The notes under the pieces: generated by a model
Databases searched by the model: none
Told to the model about the DNA's origin: nothing
Seen by the model: only the letters and a program-made list of their open reading frames with translations
Made by a program: the position numbers and the translations under genes
Source: Armatimonadota bacterium
Lineage (GTDB): Bacteria > Armatimonadota > Zipacnadia > Zipacnadales > UBA11051
NCBI GenBank assembly: GCA_013178155.1
Contig: JABLXH010000015.1
Span: 1-64,000, forward strand
DNA: 64,000 bases
Direction of reading: 5' to 3'
Shown: one piece after another, positions 59,914-64,000 of the stretch
Layout of the letters: each line of letters opens with the position of its first letter
Numbering within the stretch: position 1 is the stretch's first letter

Positions 59914-61410
59914 TTAGTCCGTGAATCGGAAGGCGTAGAGGTCGGCGTCGCAGAGCTCAAAGCGCAGGCGCACCGGCTTGCCGGCCAACGCCGCCAGCGC
60001 CGCCGGGTCCCTGAACGGCACGACCCGCGCCAGGTCATCACCGAAGACCTCCGGGCAATCCGCCAGCGTCAGCCCCGGCAGAGGCTGCCCGGCCTCGTCC
60101 TGCACCTCTACCCGGATACGACCGGCCGCGCCGGTGGAGAAGTTCAGCACCAGCTTGCCCCCGCTGAACACCAGCGGCTTTGTAACCAGTTCCCCACCAC
60201 TCAGGGGCGCCTGCACCGACACAAAACCATCTGTCCGCAGTGTGTACCGCCGCAGCCAGCACTTGTCGCCCTGCAGGGTTCCTTCGGTCACATAGATGGA
60301 CAACTCGTCCGGGGCGCCGACGATGGTGGACGGTGTCTCGACCAGTCCCCAGTTCTGATAGTTGTCGCCGTAGAACCAGCTGTACTCGGTGCGTAGGCCC
60401 GGCCGGATGAACGATTCGGGCCAGATGCGGAAGTGCAATCCATCGCGGCTGGCCATGAACATGCCGTCGGTGATAGCCGTTCCCTCGCGCTGGGAGATAG
60501 CAGCGCGCAACTGGCGGTACTCAAGCTGCGGCAGGGCCTCCGTCGAGGGCGACCAGCCGCGGTCGAGGTAGCGTGTCGGGAAGCCCAGGAACAGGTGCGG
60601 CGCGCGGTGGTAGGGCGTGATCTGGTTGGTGTACAACTCGCTGGTGCGGCCGGGCGTGTACTCCAGGAAGACCGGGGCGGTCCAGTTGACGAAGTCCTTC
60701 GACGTGCAGGTCATGATATCGCGACCGTCGCGGAAGCTGCGATGGTACTCCCGGTATTCGCCCCGCAGCGAGTCCCAGAAGGCCAGGTTCTGAGAGTCAA
60801 ACGCACCCTCCGTGATGACCGGCTTGTCGTGGAGAAGGGACCAGTGCACGCCGTCGGGCGACTTGAAGACCCATAAACCTCCGCCCTCGCCTCCCAAACC
60901 TCCGAGAGCCTTATAACGCGCCTCCGGCGGGCAAGCTGGGTTCGTGTCTCTGAAGGGCGTGAAGTTGTGAGATGCATGCCTGGTGGTCTCGTTGCCCATC
61001 CACACGATGTTGTTGTCGCGCGAGCCCGCGAACTCAAAGAGCCCCAACCGGGGCTTGACCCAGTGGATGCCGTCGGCGCTGACAGCCATGCAGGTCACTT
61101 CAGGGTTAGGCGAAGTGATGCTGTCACGAGCGTAGGTGACCTGCACGCCGCGATAGTACATCCGGTACAGTTCGCCGTCGCGGAAAACGGTCACATAGTT
61201 GGTCGCATTGCCCTCCCAGGGCTCGTCGCAGACAAGGGCCACATCCTGTGGCGCCGGGTGGTGCAGAACCTGTCGCGCGCCGCCGCTAAGGGTATCAATC
61301 AGGGCATCGTCCACCAGCAGCTCCAGGCGCGAGCCGATGTTGAGCGGCTCCTGCGCTTGCGCCCCCAGACCGGTGAGACCAATGGCCAGCAGAATGGACA
61401 TGAGACCCAT
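59914..61410 (-). CDS. Secreted five-bladed-propeller glycosidase-like protein (GH43/GH32-like)
   Basis: The ATG at 61410 lies nine bases after AGGAGG (the track GTG is three bases upstream); 498 residues. Signal peptide SILLAIGLTGLGAQAQ. Repeated SADGIHWVKP, SPDGVHWSLL and SRDGLHFRIW segments mark propeller blades with the DGxxW pattern, as in GH43/GH32-like proteins of Planctomycetota. LLVDDALIDTL and DEPWEGNATNYVTVF sit near the expected first catalytic strand. A C-terminal sandwich follows from about 400. No catalytic triad can be assigned with confidence. Confidence 0.78.
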   Translation of the reverse strand: MGLMSILLAIGLTGLGAQAQEPLNIGSRLELLVDDALIDTLSGGARQVLHHPAPQDVALVCDEPWEGNATNYVTVFRDGELYRMYYRGVQVTYARDSITSPNPEVTCMAVSADGIHWVKPRLGLFEFAGSRDNNIVWMGNETTRHASHNFTPFRDTNPACPPEARYKALGGLGGEGGGLWVFKSPDGVHWSLLHDKPVITEGAFDSQNLAFWDSLRGEYREYHRSFRDGRDIMTCTSKDFVNWTAPVFLEYTPGRTSELYTNQITPYHRAPHLFLGFPTRYLDRGWSPSTEALPQLEYRQLRAAISQREGTAITDGMFMASRDGLHFRIWPESFIRPGLRTEYSWFYGDNYQNWGLVETPSTIVGAPDELSIYVTEGTLQGDKCWLRRYTLRTDGFVSVQAPLSGGELVTKPLVFSGGKLVLNFSTGAAGRIRVEVQDEAGQPLPGLTLADCPEVFGDDLARVVPFRDPAALAALAGKPVRLRFELCDADLYAFRFTD

Positions 61411-61441
61411 CACTCACTTCCTCCTGGGATTCCCCGGCCCG

Positions 61442-62725
61442 TCAACCCTCTGACCGGGCGGACCGGAACTTGAAGAAGTAGACCCTGGGCGGGTTACTCC
61501 ACTGGTCGGTGCAACTGCCGATGACATGGCCGTCGGGGGTAACCTCGGGGCAGCCGCCGATGGCGTAGAGGCTGCCGAAGGTGTGTCGCGACTGGGCATA
61601 GTCGTGCCAGGTGGCGCCGTTGTCGTAGCTGATGATGGCGGTGACGCGGTTCGAGGTCGAGGAGGAGTTGCCGATGCAGTACAACGGGCTTCCCGGGTCG
61701 CGGTCATCCGAGGCGAAGAAGCCGTCCAGGCGGCACATCGGCAGGGCCTCGCCCCCGAAGCGGGGGGCGATGTCCAGGTCCGGTCGGGCGGTCCGCAGGT
61801 CGTAACGCACATAGCGCTGCGTAGCCTCGGGCCGTCCCTGGATCTGATAGGTGAAGTGCAGCTTCCCGGCCTTGGCCAGCAGGCTCCATAGCCAGGAGTG
61901 GACCTCGAACTCCTCCGGGCGGCTGATGAGGTCCGTCGGGCCGCTATCGTCGGCGGCGAAGGGCGGCGTGAGCGGGGTGCCGTCGAGCCTGAGCCAGGTC
62001 CGCCCGCCATCCACGGACTTCATGCAGTGGATATCCCAGTACAGGTAGACGTCCTTCTTCTGGGTCGTCCAGGCGGCGTACAGCGTGCCATCGGTATCCA
62101 GGTCCAGGTAGGTGTACTGCAGCCAGGCGTGCTCCCCTGGTTGCATGAGCCGCGCCTGATGCCGGACCTTGCCATCGAGGCCGATGACGAAGAACCACTC
62201 GTTGGCGCTGAAGAAGTAGAGCTGTCCCCGGCGCTCGTCTATCTCCAGGGCGTACTTGCCGTGCACGCTGCCCGGGACCTCGGTGATGATCGGGTCGCGG
62301 TAGTCGCGTTCCGCCAGGAAGCGGTAGAGATACGACATGTTATTGCTCCACTGGGCATCGCCCCAGTCCGGCCGCATCAGGTAGACGTTGTCCCGGGAGT
62401 CCGTCTCCAGCACCGCCGGGTTGGTGGCATTGGTGGCCTCGTGCAGGACGGTCCAGTTGCGCCCACCATCCTGGCTCCAGATCAGCCGCCACTGCTGGGC
62501 GGTATACGCCTCGTTGCGCGAACGGATGTAGGCCATGAAGTACCCGCGCCGGTTGCTGACCACCTTCTGGTTGTTGCTCTGGAAGGTGGCGTAGCCGGTG
62601 GCGTTCTCGTCCACGCACCGGGTCCAGATTGTCTTTAGCTTCGGGGCCTCTGCCATGGCGAAGCCACTCCCCGTCAGCGCAGTGAGTATCAGCAGGGCCA
62701 GTCCTCGGCGCAGCCAGTGGTTCAC
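61442..62725 (-). CDS. Secreted BNR/Asp-box repeat protein (sialidase-fold-like)
   Basis: 427 residues from GTG at 62725 (AGGAG eight bases upstream). Signal peptide ALLILTALTGSGFAMAEA. Asp-box motifs SxDxGxxW occur repeatedly: WSQDGGRNWTVL, SVDGGRTWLRL, SYDNGATWHDY. This fits a six-bladed propeller such as BNR-4 family proteins. The sialidase Arg triad is not evident, so polysaccharide lyase or binding roles are as likely. Closely related to the next gene upstream (62740-63948); the two are neighbouring paralogues. Confidence 0.82.
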   Translation of the reverse strand: MNHWLRRGLALLILTALTGSGFAMAEAPKLKTIWTRCVDENATGYATFQSNNQKVVSNRRGYFMAYIRSRNEAYTAQQWRLIWSQDGGRNWTVLHEATNATNPAVLETDSRDNVYLMRPDWGDAQWSNNMSYLYRFLAERDYRDPIITEVPGSVHGKYALEIDERRGQLYFFSANEWFFVIGLDGKVRHQARLMQPGEHAWLQYTYLDLDTDGTLYAAWTTQKKDVYLYWDIHCMKSVDGGRTWLRLDGTPLTPPFAADDSGPTDLISRPEEFEVHSWLWSLLAKAGKLHFTYQIQGRPEATQRYVRYDLRTARPDLDIAPRFGGEALPMCRLDGFFASDDRDPGSPLYCIGNSSSTSNRVTAIISYDNGATWHDYAQSRHTFGSLYAIGGCPEVTPDGHVIGSCTDQWSNPPRVYFFKFRSARSEG

Positions 62726-62739
62726 AGGTCACTCTCCTG

Positions 62740-63948
62740 TCAGCCGTCACGGCGGCGCGCGCCGGGGATGCGAATGAAATGGACGTGGGCCGGGTCCACA
62801 CCCCGGTCGGTGAGGGACCCGATGACATCGCCTTCGGGTGTCAGTTCGCGGCAGCCGCCAATGGCATAGGGCTCGACGATGGGAGAGCGGCTCACCGCAT
62901 GGTCGTGCCAGGTCGCGCCGTTGTCGTGGCTGACCAGACAGACCAGTTGGGAGCCATTGGCCCCCACGTAGTACAGCGGGCTTTCAGGCTGCTCCGCAGC
63001 GGCGGCGAAGAAGCCGTCGAACCAGGTAGCCTCCAGCTTTTCGCCCCCAAAGCGTGGCGTCAGGTCCATGTCCCGCGCCCCGGTCGCGAGGTCGTACCGC
63101 ATGTAGTGGAACCGCGGCGGGTCGGTGTTGGCCCGGTACGCGAAGTGCAGCTTGCCGCCCTTGGCCACGAAGCTGTGCAGCCAGGTGTGCACCTCCAACT
63201 CGTCGTCCAGACTGATGCGGTCGGCGGTGCTGGCGTCATCGGCGACGACGGGCAGCTCCAGCGGTGTGCCATCCAGCTTATGCCAGTGGACACCGCCGTC
63301 CGGCGACTTGGCTACATGAATGTCCCAGTACAGGTAGCGGTCGTGATAGGAGGTCGTCCAGGCCGCATAGAGCGTGCCAGCGGCGTCAAGGCAGAGGTGT
63401 GGGTACTGCGTGATGGCATTCGCTCCCGCCGTCGTAAGGCGACAGGTGCGCAGGAGATGGCCCTCGAGGTCAAGCGTGAAGAGGCTGTCCTTGTTGTGGG
63501 AGAAGTAGTGCAACTCCCGCCGTCCGGCGTCAAAGAGCGCGCAGAACTTGCCAGCCATGCTGTGCGGGGTGACGGAGATGACCGGCGGGGCCTCGAGGTC
63601 GCCGGCAGCGAAACGGTAGAGATACGAGTGGTCGTCCACAAAGTCCGGCCGAATCAGATAGACAGTGCCAGCCTCGTCTGCCTCCAGCACCGGCGGGTTG
63701 GTGGCATTGGTCTCCTCGTGCAGGACGCGCCACGTCTCGCCGCCATCGGCGCTGTGCATGAGCCGCCACTGCTGGGCCGTGTACTCCTCGTTGCGGCTGC
63801 GCAGATAGGTCATGAACAGCCCGCCGGGGGTGTGGATGACCTTCTGGTTGTGGCTCTGGAAGGTCCCGTAGTAGGTGGCCTTCGCATCCACGCAACGCAT
63901 CGCAATGGCCTGAATCCCGTCGCCAGGCGTCCGGGGCGGGGTCGGCAT
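62740..63948 (-). CDS. Cytoplasmic BNR/Asp-box repeat paralogue
   Basis: 402 residues from the ATG at 63948, preceded by GGAGGAGGC. It shares the order of motifs with the secreted paralogue: TFQSHNQKVIHTPGGLFMTY, NEEYTAQQWRLMHSADGGET, SPDGGVHWHKL and SHDNGATWHDH. The N-terminus (MPTPPRTPGDGIQAIAMRCV) is polar, so it lacks a signal peptide. A stop-to-start gap of 14 bp to the secreted copy implies co-transcription. The pair may act in sequence outside and inside the cell on one substrate. It is the first gene of the array seen; its promoter is near or beyond the window end. Confidence 0.82.
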   Translation of the reverse strand: MPTPPRTPGDGIQAIAMRCVDAKATYYGTFQSHNQKVIHTPGGLFMTYLRSRNEEYTAQQWRLMHSADGGETWRVLHEETNATNPPVLEADEAGTVYLIRPDFVDDHSYLYRFAAGDLEAPPVISVTPHSMAGKFCALFDAGRRELHYFSHNKDSLFTLDLEGHLLRTCRLTTAGANAITQYPHLCLDAAGTLYAAWTTSYHDRYLYWDIHVAKSPDGGVHWHKLDGTPLELPVVADDASTADRISLDDELEVHTWLHSFVAKGGKLHFAYRANTDPPRFHYMRYDLATGARDMDLTPRFGGEKLEATWFDGFFAAAAEQPESPLYYVGANGSQLVCLVSHDNGATWHDHAVSRSPIVEPYAIGGCRELTPEGDVIGSLTDRGVDPAHVHFIRIPGARRRDG

Positions 63949-64000
63949 CGGGCGCCTCCTCCGGTGAATGGGCACGCCGGCGAAGACTTCGCGTCGCTCA

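Noticed and set aside
58903-60396. 497-residue plus-strand ORF
   Set aside because: Crosses two minus-strand genes with clear family features; shadow.
1-64000. CRISPR array, prophage or insertion sequence
   Set aside because: No regularly spaced direct repeats, phage structural genes or transposase motifs were seen on either strand.

Overview
The window is GC-rich (roughly two thirds G+C by eye) and densely coded, with many genes overlapping at stop/start codons. The best taxonomic clue is the prepilin-like protein at 31.3 kb. Its N-terminus ([20 protein letters not shown] followed by [13 protein letters not shown]) and its C-terminal H-x9-DG region are typical of Armatimonadota, and similar proteins occur in Planctomycetota-like bacteria. 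Families such as DUF6785, DUF4838, DUF4434, DUF5060 and multiplied Gfo/Idh oxidoreductases point to the same kind of uncultured, glycan-degrading bacterium. The phylum call is inference. No phage, insertion sequence or CRISPR array was seen.

Layout. 0-3 kb: the start of a DUF6785-type membrane protein (minus, cut by the window edge) and a divergent secreted GH32 enzyme. 3-14 kb: a long minus-strand array read from 13.97 kb down to 3.0 kb: deacetylase-like protein, DegT aminotransferase, second deacetylase-like protein, transglutaminase-like protein, third deacetylase-like protein, AraD, nitrilase-type amidase and a secreted DUF5060/GH5-like enzyme. 14-31 kb: nitroreductase, GH2 enzyme, phosphodiester glycosidase plus Gfo/Idh dehydrogenase, DUF4838 protein, GH36-like enzyme, CDP-alcohol phosphatidyltransferase, beta-propeller protein, Ptb-like phosphotransacylase, D-threonine-aldolase-like enzyme, a frameshifted small membrane protein and a GH29 fucosidase. 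31-39 kb: prepilin-like protein, DUF4434 protein, Gfo/Idh oxidoreductase, an MFS transporter fused to HEAT repeats, tRNA-Val(GAC) and thrS. 39-40.6 kb: an AIPR-family gene in visibly lower-GC DNA with its own promoter. 40.6-44.7 kb: radical SAM protein overlapping a GT2 glycosyltransferase, and a divergent aspartate-decarboxylase-like protein lacking the PLP lysine. 44.7-50.7 kb: a promoter, a ~100-nt terminated leader or small RNA, an (alpha/alpha)6 glycosidase, two sugar ABC permeases around an unknown protein, and a pyruvate-kinase C-domain-like protein. 50.7-55.5 kb: two uroporphyrinogen-decarboxylase-fold proteins translationally linked to a cytoplasmic subtilase-fold protein whose catalytic Ser is Cys, then a Gfo/Idh dehydrogenase. 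55.5-64 kb: a serine hydrolase and a five-gene minus-strand array (two BNR-repeat paralogues, a GH43/GH32-like propeller protein, a second DUF6785 protein and a PQQ-type propeller protein).

Function. Most genes fit uptake and breakdown of plant or microbial glycans. Secreted GH32, DUF5060/GH5-like, DUF4838 and propeller proteins would act outside the cytoplasm. GH2, GH29, GH36-like and the (alpha/alpha)6 enzyme lack obvious signal peptides and would act inside. Two sugar-type permeases import products, and AraD and Gfo/Idh dehydrogenases process the sugars. The 8-14 kb array looks more like envelope or exopolysaccharide modification.

Signals beyond ordinary annotation are two palindromic repeat families with covarying stems (one supplying the stop codons of two genes), three tandem hairpins inside the subtilase coding sequence, two enzyme-fold proteins with a replaced catalytic residue (His for the PLP Lys, Cys for the protease Ser), a lone AIPR gene on foreign-looking DNA, and an unassigned structured RNA at 44.8 kb.
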